Part shown: piece by piece, positions 1 through 12,899 of the stretch
How positions within the stretch are numbered: position 1 is the first letter of the stretch
Layout: each line of letters begins with the position of its first letter
NCBI GenBank assembly: GCA_022702705.1
Contig: CM040426.1
Location: 77,895,877 to 77,959,876, forward strand
Reading direction: 5' to 3'
From: Papilionanthe hookeriana x Papilionanthe teres
Lineage: Eukaryota; Streptophyta; Magnoliopsida; Asparagales; Orchidaceae
Length of the DNA: 64,000 nt
Notes under the pieces: generated by a model
What the model was told of the DNA's origin: nothing
Databases searched by the model: none
What the model saw: only the letters and a program-made list of their open reading frames with translations
Translations under genes and position numbers: made by a program

Positions 1-2133
1 TTGCGTTTCTTGGCGGGATTTTGGCTGTGGTAATGCTGGATGTGGTTGCAACGGTACCTTCGTAATGAACGGTGGCCGTCGCGGTTTTGTTGTCGACTGC
101 AATGATCATGGTGTCCATGAAAGGGGAGGCGGTGATGAGGTATCTGCCGGTGGTTCTGTCAGCGGTGAGGAGGACGTTGGTGGTCTGGCCTGGGGTGATG
201 AGGACAGTGTCGGTGGTGAAGGGTTTGGTGTAGATTGCGTCGACTTCGACGACGGTGAGCTTGTGGCCGGCGATTTTAAAGAAGAGGTCTTCGTTGAGCG
301 CAGCGTTGATGATGCGGAGTAGGTATGTCTTGCCGCTTTTTACATGTAGTTTGAATCCATCTGTCCAACTAACGGTCATTATTATGAAATTTGATGGTAT
401 TATGATAAGATATCACCATATATAATGAAATACTACAATTAGTGCATCAATGATAGTGATTAAGATTAATTAATTATCTATGTATTTACATGTCTAACAT
501 CTAAATCTTAATAGTTACATGCATCTTTTCATGCATAGTTTTATCACACATCAAAGTCTTACAAAATACAAATATGAAGATGTCGATGTTAATTATGTAA
601 ACATATAAGAATTGTGCAGTATGTGTGTAAATTTCCACCTTGTGAAGAATTGCAGGTAGACAAAGGGCCTGGATGACCGTTAATGGTGTGAGCATCAGAA
701 ACATTTGGTGCTTGGCCAGTTTGCATTGCCTGGTTAATGACAGCTTCAGTGTCAGCCTTCCACCACTCGCCTATACAGATTATAAGATACAAATATTTAA
801 ATTATGAGAAGGTGGAGATTAGTATAAATTAAATTTATGTAAATTACCTAAGATGACGACGACCTCCTTGTAGGGTTGAGGGAAAGGGTAAGGGACTTTG
901 GTCTTGGGCTTGATGACAATGGCGCCATGAAGTGTGACCCTTAGCCATAATATGTGGGCGTGGTACCATAGAGTACCTCGTTGGCCTGTTAGGGTGAAGT
1001 TATAGAGGTAGCTCTGGCCGGGTTGGATTGGGCATTGGGTGATGTAAGCCGGTCCGTCGGCCCAGCCCGTTCTGAGTTGTCTTACTCCATGCCTGAAATG
1101 TGAGCACTTACCCGTGTCATGGTAAAGGAATCCAGCCATTTGGGTTAATATTTTTCCATAAAACGTATATTTTTATTTTTAATATTTTAATGAAATTTAC
1201 TTATATTGAAAGGCAGAGTGTTGCTGACCAGTGAATGGTAACGTTGTACTTGACTTGGTTGACGACGTTGACTAGCACATTGTCACCTTCTCTGGCGTAG
1301 AGAGTTGGGCCTGGATACCGTCCATTTACGGTGACAATTGGCTTCGGGGAGCAAAGACGAGTGGTGGTCTTCATCACCACCTGTACGTTTAATTGCCGGG
1401 CAAATTAGAACATGGTGGCTAATCAGTTGGTTGACCTTAGTTCATAATATTTTTACTGCTTAAATTATTATTTATATACATTAAAATTAAACTAATCCAT
1501 AATCATTTCGAAAATCGCTATTTTAGCTTGGTATGAATAATACCTAAGAAAATTAATATGAATAATACTAGTTGTATAAAGTTAAACATTTGAGTTGATA
1601 TAAATAACACTAAAATTTAGATTCTACATGTGTAAATAAATAAGTATTGTTTGGTATGTTGAAAAAAAAAAAGTTAAGTTATTTTAGCTTGTGTCAACTT
1701 ACAAGCAATTACACATTGATTTCATATGCCCCACAACATGTGCTGATTTGCAAGGGTTAAGTAGCAGCAAAACATCTTGCTCATATCACCAAATAATTTC
1801 TCTAAACATTAAACATATATGCATAATTCAACCATCAATTATTCCAGACAAATCACTACTATTAAGTGTTCATAAGCTTGGCAAACTTTTCACCACTAAT
1901 GTTATTAAATCCATTTCTAATAAGTCTTTAAAAATATGATATTGAACATGATACATTGTAACATATTTAAAAAGGTGCTGACTTCTGTGCTCACACTTAA
2001 AAGACAGCAATGAATTAATAGTGATTCATCAGATATAAATACTCACATTGAAGTCATAATGGCGAGTGATGGCATTTGTAAGCACTGAAAACAACAAAAT
2101 CACAAGCAAAGCTGCATGAACTAATGACACCAT
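1..2133 (-). CDS. LAC: Laccase (multicopper oxidase), 5' five exons; gene continues beyond the left edge
   Basis: Secreted blue copper oxidase that oxidises phenolics such as monolignols in the apoplast with O2 as acceptor. Exons read on the minus strand are 2133-2047, 1380-1229, 1092-848, 770-639 and 360-1, with GT..AG introns of 666, 136, 77 and 278 bp. Phases join cleanly, giving about 325 residues of the usual 560-580. Exons of 152 and 245 nt are typical of plant laccases. Residues 1-21 look like a signal peptide ending before ITRHYDFN. The first copper motif is HWHG (H79, H81), split by intron 2; the second is WYHAH (H124, H126). [17 protein letters not shown] and [18 protein letters not shown] are laccase signatures. 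The C-terminal copper motifs and T1 cysteine lie outside the window, so activity cannot be judged. The start is the only ATG giving a signal peptide. By remembered similarity it is closest to the LAC4/LAC10/LAC2 group; the exact member is unsure. Confidence 0.95.
478..636. repeat. Foldback repeat family copy 1 (laccase intron 4)
   Basis: The right arm carries the family signature ATAAGAATTGTGCAGTATGT followed by GTGTAAATTT. The left part carries TATTTACATGTCTAACAT, which resembles the reverse complement of the arm seen in other copies. The outermost left end is missing. The copy fills much of intron 4 and ends at the splice donor of exon 4. Confidence 0.5.
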
Positions 2134-2200
2134 TTTCCCCTCAGTTTTCTCTTCTGTTAACTTAAGGAACACCCTCTCCTTCTTCTCCCCCACATTTAGC

Positions 2201-2208
2201 TCTATATA
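2201..2208 (-). promoter_or_regulatory. TATA-box-like site of the laccase gene
   Basis: On the minus strand this reads TATATAGA, about 70 bp upstream of the laccase ATG. That spacing fits a TATA box with a short 5' UTR. No transcript evidence is available. Confidence 0.45.
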
Positions 2209-3290
2209 TTCTATATTTCAAGTGATCAGTTGCTTGAGTTAGGCTTAATGAGAGAAATGGGAAGGCAAATTACAATTAAAAGGAATTGAGGGTTGTAGCT
2301 GTGAGGTCGCTTTTGATATTAGGTGAATAGGAGGAAGCTTCATCAATAAGGTTTTGGTGGAGATATATAACCAATCAAACCACTCCTTCTCTTCACTTCT
2401 CTTGGAGTTATTTAATTAATTCCTCTAGATTTCTTGATTTCTACATAAAGCTTTTGCTTATCAGTCTGGTTAGAATTTTTGAACCTGCAGCTGCTTAGTT
2501 CAAAGGCTCCAGTCCTTTACTTTTGGTAAAAGGATAAGGCTATTGGGTAGGAGAGAGTTAAACACATGTAAAAGCTGAAGCTCAATGAGTTGTTCTTATT
2601 TTAATTTTGTTGAGTGTAATTGAGTAATTTGCACATCTAATCATTTCAGGGTCCTTTTGAAAAGAGTAATGTTATTTATTTATTTGAGAAAATTAAGGGT
2701 ATGGAGTCCAATTTCTATTAATAATAAAAAGAACCAAATACAGGAAGTAGGATGTCAAATTGTGGCAAAAACTCAAAAGAAAGAAACAGAGAGCTAAAAC
2801 AGAGGAATATCCAAAAATCAGCAAATAAGCCACCAAGTAAATTGCAAATGAGCCTCATTTAGTTTGAAGTTAGAGGAGAAGAAAGATTTTGGTTGAATGA
2901 AGTTTGAGTTTTAAGTATTATATGCTTTGAATATTGAAGATACTTAAACATTAAAGTAAAATTATTATTTTATTTTCATTTTTAAAATGAATGAAAATTC
3001 AAATTATTTTTTTTCTTAAACAATGTTTAATATTTATGTTGCGAGAAAAATTGCAGGAAATTCTTATAATGAACGGAATGTAAATACATAAAACTATTTA
3101 TTGTATATGAGAGGGACAAGATATAGAGTATAAACAGCTATTTATTGAAATGAGTAAGAATGTTGGTGCGCCACGTTCAACAACTTATGGTTAATGGCAA
3201 GCTTTAAAAGTTCAAAAGCGCCTTTGTACCTTTATTTAAAGCAAGCAAAAGATAACGAGATCCAAAAAGATTTATTAACTATTATATAAG
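2209..3290. other. Intergenic, no gene seen
   Basis: AT-rich upstream region of the laccase gene with a CT-rich stretch near 2380-2400. I see no coding signature, RNA gene or element boundary here. Confidence 0.5.
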
Positions 3291-3291
3291 T

Positions 3292-3292
3292 T

Positions 3293-3317
<25 letters not shown>
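3292..3317. repeat. (AT)n microsatellite
   Basis: Uninterrupted AT dinucleotide run of 26 bp in AT-rich DNA. Confidence 0.9.
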
Positions 3318-3324
<7 letters not shown>

Positions 3325-3639
3325 TATTTATTTTAAAAAATCGCCAAATTTCGATTTCCCATGCATATTTACAGCATAATGATGAGAGCGCATGTAGTAT
3401 CTTTATAATTTGAGAGCCGCTAGCGAGTGGGATCGAGCACTACGAGCTGAAGGAACTTACGGTGATTCGCATGCAGACGAATTCGAGTACGTGGCATATA
3501 TATATATATTCCAAATATGAGATGTCCAATACCTCCTAGTGTGACTGTGGCTTATGTATTATCTTATTTTGCTAAAGCTAGCATATATTTAGCAACATCA
3601 ATTACTTTGACTAATCCAAGGGAGTAACCCCTCTTGTGG

Positions 3640-4020
3640 TTGGATTAAGGTTAATATTGATGGGAGTTGGACAAATAAAAAGATCAGTGTTGGTGGAGTT
3701 TTTAGAAATCAATTGGGGCAGTATTTATGCTATTTTTCTTCTATTAATGCTTCTTCTCCCATCGAGGCAGAAGGTTGGGCTGTGCTACTTGTTCTTTCTA
3801 TTGCAAGAATTTTTTAATTGGCCACAACTTCAAATACAAACTGATTACACACTTATCTTAGACTATGTAGCTAAGAAAAAGAACCCTATATGAAACTTAT
3901 TATCTTGCTTAAACTAAATTTGGAGTATTATTGAGTCTCATATGCTAAACAATATTTGGAGTTTCATTTATTGGGAGGGAAACTCACCAGCTGATTGGTT
4001 GCTAAGAGGGGGCATCTAGG
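3640..4020 (+). pseudogene. LINE-type RNase H domain relic
   Basis: Conceptual translation from about 3648 gives VNIDGSWTNKKISVGGVFRN, then SSPIEAEGWAVLLVLSIARI, then LQIQTDYTLI in a shifted frame, and finally a decayed NSPADWLLRGG near 3985. The order IDGS, EAEGWA, QTD and ADWL is that of the RNase H-like domain at the C terminus of plant non-LTR retrotransposons. At least one frameshift and several stops separate the blocks, so no intact protein is made. Neither the reverse transcriptase part nor a 3' tail is recognisable next to it. It is a fragment, not a host gene. Confidence 0.7.
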
Positions 4021-4174
4021 TGTGGATGTCAATATACTACCTCTCAGATAACTCAAAGTTTTACTTCATAGTAACCTTTTGGACCTTCCTTACATCAAAA
4101 ATTAATTTTCTATTTGGATTTAGTGGGTTCTCTATAGAATTGTATCTTGGATGGAATTAGACCCGGCAGCCGAA

Positions 4175-4320
4175 TACGTTCCGCAGTTCTTTCCTCTTTT
4201 TTGGTGTTATTCGGGGGTATTGTGAGGTTATTGGGAGTATTAACCCTGATAAACCAATACCCTCCAAATAGCCTTCGTACGCACGCAGAACAGCGTGCAT
4301 ACGAGGTACGTAAATTTTTC
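4175..4320. mobile_element. Truncated relative of the MITE at 32011-32381
   Basis: The stretch from about 4175 to 4245 matches the centre of the 32-kb MITE, including GTTATTCGGGG, TTGTGAGGTTATTGGG and GTATTAAC. It then holds a hairpin with arms 4272-4286 and 4293-4306 (GCACGC and GCGTGC cores). It ends in a sequence reading GAAAAATTTACG on the minus strand, like the terminal repeat of that family. No left terminal repeat is recognisable. Confidence 0.5.
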
Positions 4321-5680
4321 TCGTGTGTGTGTGAGCGCTCAAATATAATTCTAATTTTTTTATTAATTATTAAATTTAATGCGTAAAATTTAATTAACAA
4401 AAAAAATAATAATTTCACTCGTTGAATACCATAGAAATTTTACTTGCGGATTATATTATAATTTTTAAATTACAATTACCAGAAAGTAAAAATGATATCC
4501 ATTTTATCCTTTAAAAAATTTTGAAAACATAAAGAAAAAACAGAATGTTATTTAGTTTTACAGTGCAAGCATTTTTAGAACCATGAACAAATATTACAAT
4601 TAATCTTCATGTATTTTAATATTTTTTTATTATGAACACACTTTTCATTATTTCTCAATACAAATTGATTTTCATGTAAAGTTGTGAAAATCGGACCGGA
4701 CATCGAATTGAATGAAGTAAATGTTCGAGATTCAGTAGTTCAACTGAGGTTGAATTGAATTGAACCTCGAATCGGATGTCATAATAAATATTTAAAATTA
4801 TTTTAATATAATTTAAATAATAGAATAACGGTAAATTAATTTAATTTTTATCGATTCAGCAATTAATATTTTAATTTAAGACTGTACTTTTGAATATTTT
4901 GAATAATATTATAAATAAAAAATTTAAGGCATTGTATTTTCTTTTTCTTTAAAATTTAAATATCTCATGTGCGGTCAGCAGCGGTTCTTTAAAAATTAGA
5001 CTAGTTCACTCTGCTACTCTAGTTTAACCTTTTGATTTTGACAGGTTCAATCCCGATTGATGCAGAAACGGTTTTGTGCTTGAACCGAACCGATTGAATA
5101 ACCGGTTCACAGTTGAACTGGACGGTCCGGTGCAGTTCGATCCGATTTTTTAAACCACATTTTTGTATGTTTATTATGGAAAATCACCGGCAACATTAAC
5201 CTTAAAATGACTAAAAGGCTTTAGTAGTAGCTTTATGAAAAGTCTCCACTCCACATATTGTGTATAAAGGGTGTGACTATTTCAATTAAAGTTGGCTTGA
5301 CCAAAAACATTAAAAAAATAATGCACCGCAACTATATATTTATAAGTTTAGGCCTTATTTGGGATCACTTTTGCTTTTAGTTTTTTATTTATACTTTACT
5401 TTTATTTATTTAATATATTTTTTGCATATTTTTATTCAGAAAAAGTTACATACATACGCAGCACACAATTTAATCAAGTTGAACTCAGCGCAAAAATAAA
5501 ATAGAATAAAGTAATTCCTGAGCTAAAAGCAGAGAAAGTTTACGAATTAGTGCTGAGAGTTTGATTGAAAAGCAATTCCCATCTACTATAGACTTAAAAG
5601 CAGAGATCGATATCTTTGCTTTAAGTAGTAATTTTAACTCCTGGGAAAATATTACCTTTGCTGTTCGAATATCTAGACGA
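4321..5680. other. AT-rich DNA with AACCGGTTC-type repeat
   Basis: No gene seen. Bases 4690-5160 hold diverged runs such as GAACCGAACCG and AACCGGTTCA, a motif recurring near 18470-18500, probably from an old transposon. Near 5348 a sequence like GGCCTTATTTGGGATCA resembles a MITE end, but I could not find its partner. Confidence 0.35.
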
Positions 5681-5684
5681 TATT

Positions 5685-5729
5685 ATGGATTGCACCACGT
5701 TGTGTACATAGTGGCGTGGTGCAATCCAT
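5685..5729. repeat. Perfect 15-bp hairpin
   Basis: ATGGATTGCACCACG (5685-5699) is followed after 15 bp by its exact reverse complement (5715-5729). A weaker pairing continues outside (AAAATATTAC near 5646 against its complement near 5768). This suggests the centre of a decayed foldback element spanning roughly 5560-5960. Confidence 0.7.
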
Positions 5730-5979
5730 GCTGTCGGTGGGACACACTATAGTGGATGTTCAGACGTAATATTTTCTTCTTTGAGAGGCATTCAAGTGTA
5801 AACGGAAAAAGTGTTTGGAATAAATAAATAAATAAATTAAAAAAAAGGAAGAAAAAAAGGGGAGGTCCCACCATCTTCTTCCCATGATAACGGCCTTGTA
5901 CAGATCAATTGTGGATGGAATCCTGCCTTTGCTAAAAAAGTTAAAACTTAAATTAAATATATTGCAGCTCAAAAGATAA

Positions 5980-7360
5980 TGAATTTTATGTGGATTTGCT
6001 TTTGCATCGTTGATTCAAAACCAAGAAATGGAGGATGAGGTGATGAGACCTTTCCATCCTTTCTTCACCAACACAAATCATGAAGCTTTCTTAAGACTCT
6101 ATTCTCTTTTGGTTACTTGTAAATGAATATTATAATTTTTCTAAAAAATAATTTTATTTTTATATGGTTTTATGTGTAAAATCAAAATTATTCCATTGCA
6201 AATCTTTTAATCTTGATAATTGTTGCATGATAGAATATTTACTAGTGCAAAAAATTTTAGTTTATTGTCTTAATGCATGACCACATTATAATATTTACAT
6301 AAAACAATAAAGAAGAAATTTCTTGCAATTTATCTTAATCATAGTAAATTTATCATTTTAGGTTGAAATTACAAAAGGCCCAACCTTTTCTAGTTCAAGT
6401 TGAGGCAAAATGTTTCAACCGTATGGGGTTATATGCTATTGGCTATGCTGGAGAACATTCTAAGGCGATGGCGTTGCGGGGTTAATGGTGGGTGATTATC
6501 AAAGTACTGATGTTAATGAACGAGTGATGATAAATGATGATAAAAGAAAGTTGGTAACCATTATAGGGTGATCAATGATAACAATAATTGGATGATTTGC
6601 TATCGATGAAGATTGACGAAGAATGAATAACAAAAATGGGTGCATTAGTCAACTACGAATAAGGTTGTAAATGATATGAATTCCAGCCGTTTCAGCTCGA
6701 ATAGATTTAGTGCGGCTTGAAATTGGATTGTGGCTCGTTATATTCAATTTGAATCAATTTAGATTTGGGTCGAAATGAAAATGAGTTGGCTCAAGTTTAG
6801 TTATTTGGATCCCTTTCAGCTCAAAATAGGCTCGATCCAGCTCAAAATTAAAACTAGCTAGCTCAATTGAGTTATTTGTATGAATTACAGTTCAAATCAG
6901 AAATTGGCATGTGACTTATTATATACAATTTTATTTGGCATTATAAAAAAAAAATTACCAAGAGCCAATCCATTCAACAATCCTAAAAACGACAAATGAT
7001 GCACTAATGGTAATTATTGGGTGGATTTGATAAACAATGAGTGGCAGTAGTTGGTGTCATTCAATGGTACGCTAAACTTTATTGGCATGATGGTCCTCCT
7101 AACGATAAGTGGGACCGGTTGATGAGGAGGGACAAAGAAATTGGGCTTTTAAACAATGAGTTTTAGTCAATTCCACTATAAATTTGAATATTCTATTTGA
7201 CAAGCTGATTTGATATATGGACGAAATAAAACCTACGGAGAAGTCGTCCACCCATGTCGCTATATTCAAATAGTCATCGTAAGTATCAATAACAAATTAG
7301 GGCTTTGCAGCCATTTCGGTATTAGAAAAATAAAATATATCTATGTTGTATAATGTACAT
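5980..7360. other. Intergenic, no gene seen
   Basis: AT-rich DNA. Bases 6680-6900 contain loosely repeated 'GCTCGA/AGCTCAAA' phrases. Nothing coding is visible. Confidence 0.4.
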
Positions 7361-7369
7361 GAAAAGATG

Positions 7370-8178
7370 TGTCATATGGAATCATGAGAAGATCCAATGG
7401 TCCAAAAAAAGAGGAAGCACGACAAAAGAGGGCCCATATACAGAAGACTACGAGACCCACTTTTCCGAGCAAAGGCAAAGACCGATCTAGCTTGGAGAAG
7501 GTCAAAAAGAATAATCAAACGATCCGAGTCCGAACAAATCGAATTGAAACAAAATAGATAAACATTCAAGCTAGCCACTACAAGAAAGCCGAGCGAAGTC
7601 ATCGATCTATCTTCCGATAGATCCGATTCGAGGAAGGAACCCAATTTCTCCATATCACAAACCGTCCCACTGACGTCCTCGAGGCTCCTAAACGGGGATT
7701 GAGAATCAGTCCTGCTGATAGAAGCTCCTCATAATCATCCTACAAACTCGCATATCGAGGGGTTACGGTGATTCAGCCTTTGCGTGATAGTCTAGTATCG
7801 TTCCGCTAACAGAAGCTCCTCATCTAGAGATCAACGATTGACAACAAGACCGGATCAACCAACCGGCAAAGCCTAGTCTATCAATTAGTTCTGCTGATCC
7901 GAATTCAATCGAGATCTATCGACCAACTACGCCGACTCAGCCTAGCGAACCGAATAGGCCTTATCAAGTCGAGGCCAAACAAGCTTTGCCGACCGAGTTA
8001 GAGAGCAGTCGAGCAATATGCTCATATATGTAAAATATCTAGAATGTTTTGTACAACCTCTATTAAAGTAGGAGCAGAAATGTAATATCACCTATTATAC
8101 AATCTCCCTTATAAATAGAGAGATCATTTTAAGAAAGATAAGATATATTACTCTTCGCTACTGTTAACTCCTCTCTCC

Positions 8179-8225
<47 letters not shown>

Positions 8226-8275
8226 CATGCGCTCTATCATTTAGGTATGATTCACGGGTAAATCAGTGTTGAATA
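7370..8275 (+). mobile_element. LTR-like block, probably a solo LTR or LTR fragment
   Basis: This block is richer in G+C than its surroundings. It contains a promoter-like TATAAATAGAGAG at about 8110, followed by a CT-rich tract and ATTACTCTTCGCTACTG. That order (GC-rich U3, TATA box, pyrimidine leader) is usual in plant LTRs. It has no coding capacity. I could not define exact ends or a target duplication, so the limits are approximate and the class is unknown. Confidence 0.4.
8180..8221. repeat. (CT)n microsatellite
   Basis: About 20 uninterrupted TC units inside the LTR-like block. Confidence 0.95.
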
Positions 8276-8904
8276 TATGTATTTACCAAAATTTATAATC
8301 ATAGTTAATTGAAATTTTATTAAACTTCTCTCTTTAAATTGCTATGCATATATAAGATGAAAATTTACTAATTAGTACTTTAAATGCAATTTTTCACGCT
8401 TAATTAGTGAAATTATTAGGATTAGACTTATTAACATTGAATTGTTTGCATTCATCCTTTAGAATTCAAAGGTGGATTAAGAATAAGTAATATATAATAT
8501 CCTACTTAAATTGACTATCTACATCAGCTGGGTTTAGTTTATTCTTTACGAAATGCTGACCTTTTATTTAGAAAATTGCATCTGACTACGCCAATCTGGT
8601 CAATGCAGTGAAATAAATGTTGCAAATAAATTCCAACCAACTTATAAAAAATATGCCTGAGATCACTTAGAGAACTAGAAGATAAAATTTTTATTCTCAA
8701 ATTAATTACATATATCGTTAGGTTAAAGTCCCGATCATACCTCATAGTCAAAATTAATGCAAATATTATATAATCCTTCAAATACAAATATTTTTTTTAT
8801 GTGCAAACACACTCATTATATGATTTATAACTATAAAAATAATGACTTACGTGGCTTACAAAAAATAATATGTTGAATCAATAGTCCATTCATTGTTGAA
8901 TTGT

Positions 8905-9063
8905 AACTAGGGGTGTAAACGAACCGAACACGAACGAACAGAGCTAGTGTTCGTGTTTGAAATGTTCAAACACATCACTGTTCGTGTTTGGTTCATTTAA
9001 CAAATCGAATGAAAAAAAATTGTTCGTGTTCGTCTCGTTTGCTTATCGAACGAATCGAACAAT
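8905..9063. mobile_element. hAT-like non-autonomous element end, copy 1
   Basis: Begins CTAGGGGTGTAAACGAACC and continues with repeated GTTCGTGTTCG phrases. The same start occurs at 33431. A TAGGGGTG start resembles plant hAT terminal repeats. The opposite end and the 8-bp target duplication were not found. Confidence 0.45.
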
Positions 9064-12000
9064 AACAATGTTTGAATCTCATTATCAATAGTCAAGCACA
9101 TCAAAATTTTTAAAACCATGAATAAGTAAACCAAATTAAAATTGATGAAATTTGAATAGAATGTCTTTTGATCTTCTTGAGATAAGTACCTGCTGAAATG
9201 AAGATGTTTCTGCACAAGAAATATTAGTAAAAAAAGGTTAATATATGTTCTGATGAGAACTTAAAAATAATCTTGAGAAATTCTTAAGTGCAACATGCGA
9301 AGGGCCAAGTAACCAATGATCAACAGTCAAAGATTTTAAGAAGGCCCCTTCAAGAAGATTGAGAGGTGAGCCAAATTTGAAACCTATAAAAATTTTTGAC
9401 TGCATAGTAATGATGCCCACTTGATAACACATCCCTATGCACACAATGTAGCAAACAACTGCTATATCAACTTTTTTTCATTTGGATTCATGATTTTATG
9501 TAATAAATATATGACATAAATGCACCTGTCATATTATAATAAAAAAAAACCATAAAACAACTCATCATGTGATGGACTTGATTTATTTCACTAAAGGAAT
9601 GTCAAATGAGGCAATACAAGAGAAATACCTTATAGAGATTTCTTCTTTTTGGAGGAAAGAGTGGTTGAGAGACTTAAATCTTTGAGGATTGAGAGTGTAT
9701 CGAGTCAGAGATCCCTAGAGATGGGACTTAAGAATTTGTTCCCCCTAGTGATTTGTCTAGTTTATCTGTTTTAGTAAAAGCTACAAGTTTACTTTTATTT
9801 TATTTTTTTTATCCAAGTCAAAACCAAATTTCCCCGTGAATTCATTTAGTATATATATATATATATTATTTGAGAGACATTTTTATAAGCAATAACTTGA
9901 GCTTAAGACATAATCCTCAAGGATTAACTCCTCTAAATCCTCAATCAATACTATATTGGCCAAATTTTATTTGATTATTACAAGTAATTTTTTCTATTAG
10001 TTATCTTTTTGTCATCAGTCAACCATTGGCATCTTTGAACTCTCTGAAAGTTTCTTCATATGACCTTGTTCGAGAAGAACATCACACATTTAATTTCTCT
10101 AAAGGCAACTTATAATTCAATCATCAAAATTCTACCTTGAATTTGTGTTGTTTGGCCAACAAACTAAAATCTAATTTTAGTTTATTAAAGCACGGGAACT
10201 TTATCAAGATAGGAAATCTAATGCCCTAAATACTTGTATAAGTGACTTGGAAAATATAACATAAATGAGAACAAGGTTAATATAGTTTAAATAAAATCAA
10301 GCCTAGAGAATAGGGGTTCAATTTGATCTATTAAAATACCCCTAAGACATGTACATAAAAAAGAAGGTTCATTATCATTCTTAAATCTTGTGTAGATATT
10401 TTCAAATATAAAATTAGCTCAAAAAATAATCTTCAATACAAAATTATTTTGCCAAAATATCTTATTCTTACATGCACTAATAAATCTTTTGTAGTCAAAT
10501 GAAATCTTAGTCTGTGAGGACATATCAAAGAAAAATTATACTATAATATAAATGAGAACAAACTAAATATAGTTTAACTAAAATCAAACCTAAAACGAAG
10601 ACTCACACGAGCCCAAAATTTTGAAATATCTCAACCTTCCAAAAAATGAGAATAAATATGAGAAAATAAGGATATAGGAAGTTTATAGTGAGGTTCCAAT
10701 TTGAATTTTCAGAAAGCAGTGGACATAGTAAAAAAGAAACAATCTAGAGGTTTCACCTTCATTTGGGTGGACTTTAAGATATGGTACTCAAGGTTTCCTA
10801 TTGGCACGTGCCCTCATCGTTAATTGCCACCACCCCCACCACCACTATTTCGGGAGATCACTTTTGATTAAGACTAATTATTAGGAGGATGATTGCTCAA
10901 CATATAGTAGCCACATATTTTAGTTTTGAAAATTTATGAAATCATCATTATGAGCTTAAGAGAGAATGGTGGGAGGAATGACGAAGCACTCGATCAGAAC
11001 AGTTCCGTCATTCTTAGTTGTCATGGTCCATTGCTTACTTAGTTGGGAAAGATAGTTGACCTAACCTGATAAAGAGATCACTGTCAACAAATGAGTTGAC
11101 TTGTCCAAGAGAACCTTATAGACCTTGGGTGGATATTTATCTAAGCAGACTAATCTAGATCAACTTTGGCTTACAAAGAGCTTTATGACCTCTCAAATGT
11201 ACTCGATTATTCATAACTCAAAAGGATAGAATACCATTGGGTAACATGCTTGATATTGTTGTGACCATTTTATAGTGGATCATACTGGCGAAACCACATG
11301 ATAGAGCCTGTTGGCGGAACTATCTGATCAAAGAGCTTTGGTCATAACCACTTATTTTTTGGAACCAATTGGCCAAAACATGTGGATAGAGGACTTGAGC
11401 CACATCCTTTATGGCACAATTAGTTTAATTTTGAATTTAGTAGTATATTTGACAAAATATTAGCTTTATGTGAGCGTAGGTTAACATTAGATTTGTCAAC
11501 CAAACAAATGATGATGGAGGATGGATGGATCTTTTATCTTTAGTTTTTAGTGATTGATTTTTATTTAAATATTTTTTAAGTTTAAGATTTAGAATTTTGA
11601 ATTTTACAGTAGACCCCTCCAATTAAGATATGTAACGAATATGCCCATCATCAAAGAATTTGAAATCCTTGAAATATTGATACTTGATGTTTAAATTAAT
11701 CTTGCAATTCAAACATTACTAAATGTTAATCATGTCAACTTCACTTCTAGTGATGAGAAGGATCATATTGGTTCAGTGAAAGGGGCATATTCTTGTCAAC
11801 TCCAATTACTGAGGTGGAGGATTGCACTAGCTGAAAGCAGGACTTACGACTTTACCCTATAAACAATGTGTCTTATAAGAGAATGTGCATAATTCAGATA
11901 ATTTTCAATTTTGAAATTCAAAAATGACATTTTTGTAGATTTTTAAAGCGCATGCACATCCTCATGGTGGGGGCATTTTAAAATTTAATTCAATTTAAGC

Positions 12001-12600
12001 ATATACAACATTTTCAGACACTTAAGATTTAAAAAGTTACGACACATGATGGAGCACAGGCAAGCATTTGATTATATACACTTTTCAAAATATTTATCAT
12101 TTATTATTTGCAAGATTATATTATTTGTGAAATAAGTGAAAATATTTTATTTAAACCTAAGCAAATATATTATTTAAACCTTTAAGTTTACACTTTGTTT
12201 GTTAGGGCTTGTGTTGTAGATCATGAGGTGTATATTAAAAATGTGCTAATGCTGATCATGAAGGGGCCCAATGTTCTCGAGGGGAAGAGTATGAAAAAAG
12301 CTTACTCACCAACAGAATATGTGAGGACAACCTGATTGCCAAATGAAACATTTTGAGTCAAGCCAGCAAGACTAAAACCAATTGAGCCACAAGATTGACA
12401 AAAAGACGACAAGATGATCCGAGCCCAAACCATTCGGCCATAAATGAGAATACAAGAGCATCCTAGCTAACCGCTGTAGGAAAGTCAAACCCATGTGATA
12501 GCCTACCCTTCCACACCATCTCCAACCATCCAAGGATGCTTTAGGAGCACCCCATCAAGGATCGACAAACATGCCATATCACTCAACTAAAGCTTAGCTG
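9064..12600. other. Intergenic, no gene seen
   Basis: Long AT-rich stretch with a short (TA)n at 9850-9867 and small imperfect duplications (for example the AACAAGGTTAATATAGTTTAA phrase near 10270 and its variant near 10560). Reading frames are short and lack recognisable domains. Confidence 0.4.
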
Positions 12601-12899
12601 AATGAGCTGATCCTGTCAACCTAAGGCCAACTAAGCTTAGCCACTCGAGCCGAAAAGTAGTCAGGGGAAGCTTTGAGTTGTACTGACTCGAGGAAGACAA
12701 CAATGACACTGAAATAAAGGGCCAAGATCAACGATAGAAGAATCCCCTCCTGCTTTTGAAGGGGAGGTGAATCCCAATGCTTCAATATTGCTACGTCGGC
12801 GTCGATCAATTAATATCAGATTGGGTCTATTGAGACACTTTAATAGCCCAAGAATATGTTTTCTTGGCAAATCTCTGAGGAAGTTGGTAAATTCATTCA

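Noticed and set aside
65..322. Plus-strand 85-codon open frame
   Set aside because: Antisense of laccase exon 5, which matches the family on the minus strand.
4147..4418. Open frames on both strands near 4.2 kb
   Set aside because: They coincide with the MITE relic and its hairpin; mirrored frames are expected from inverted repeats.
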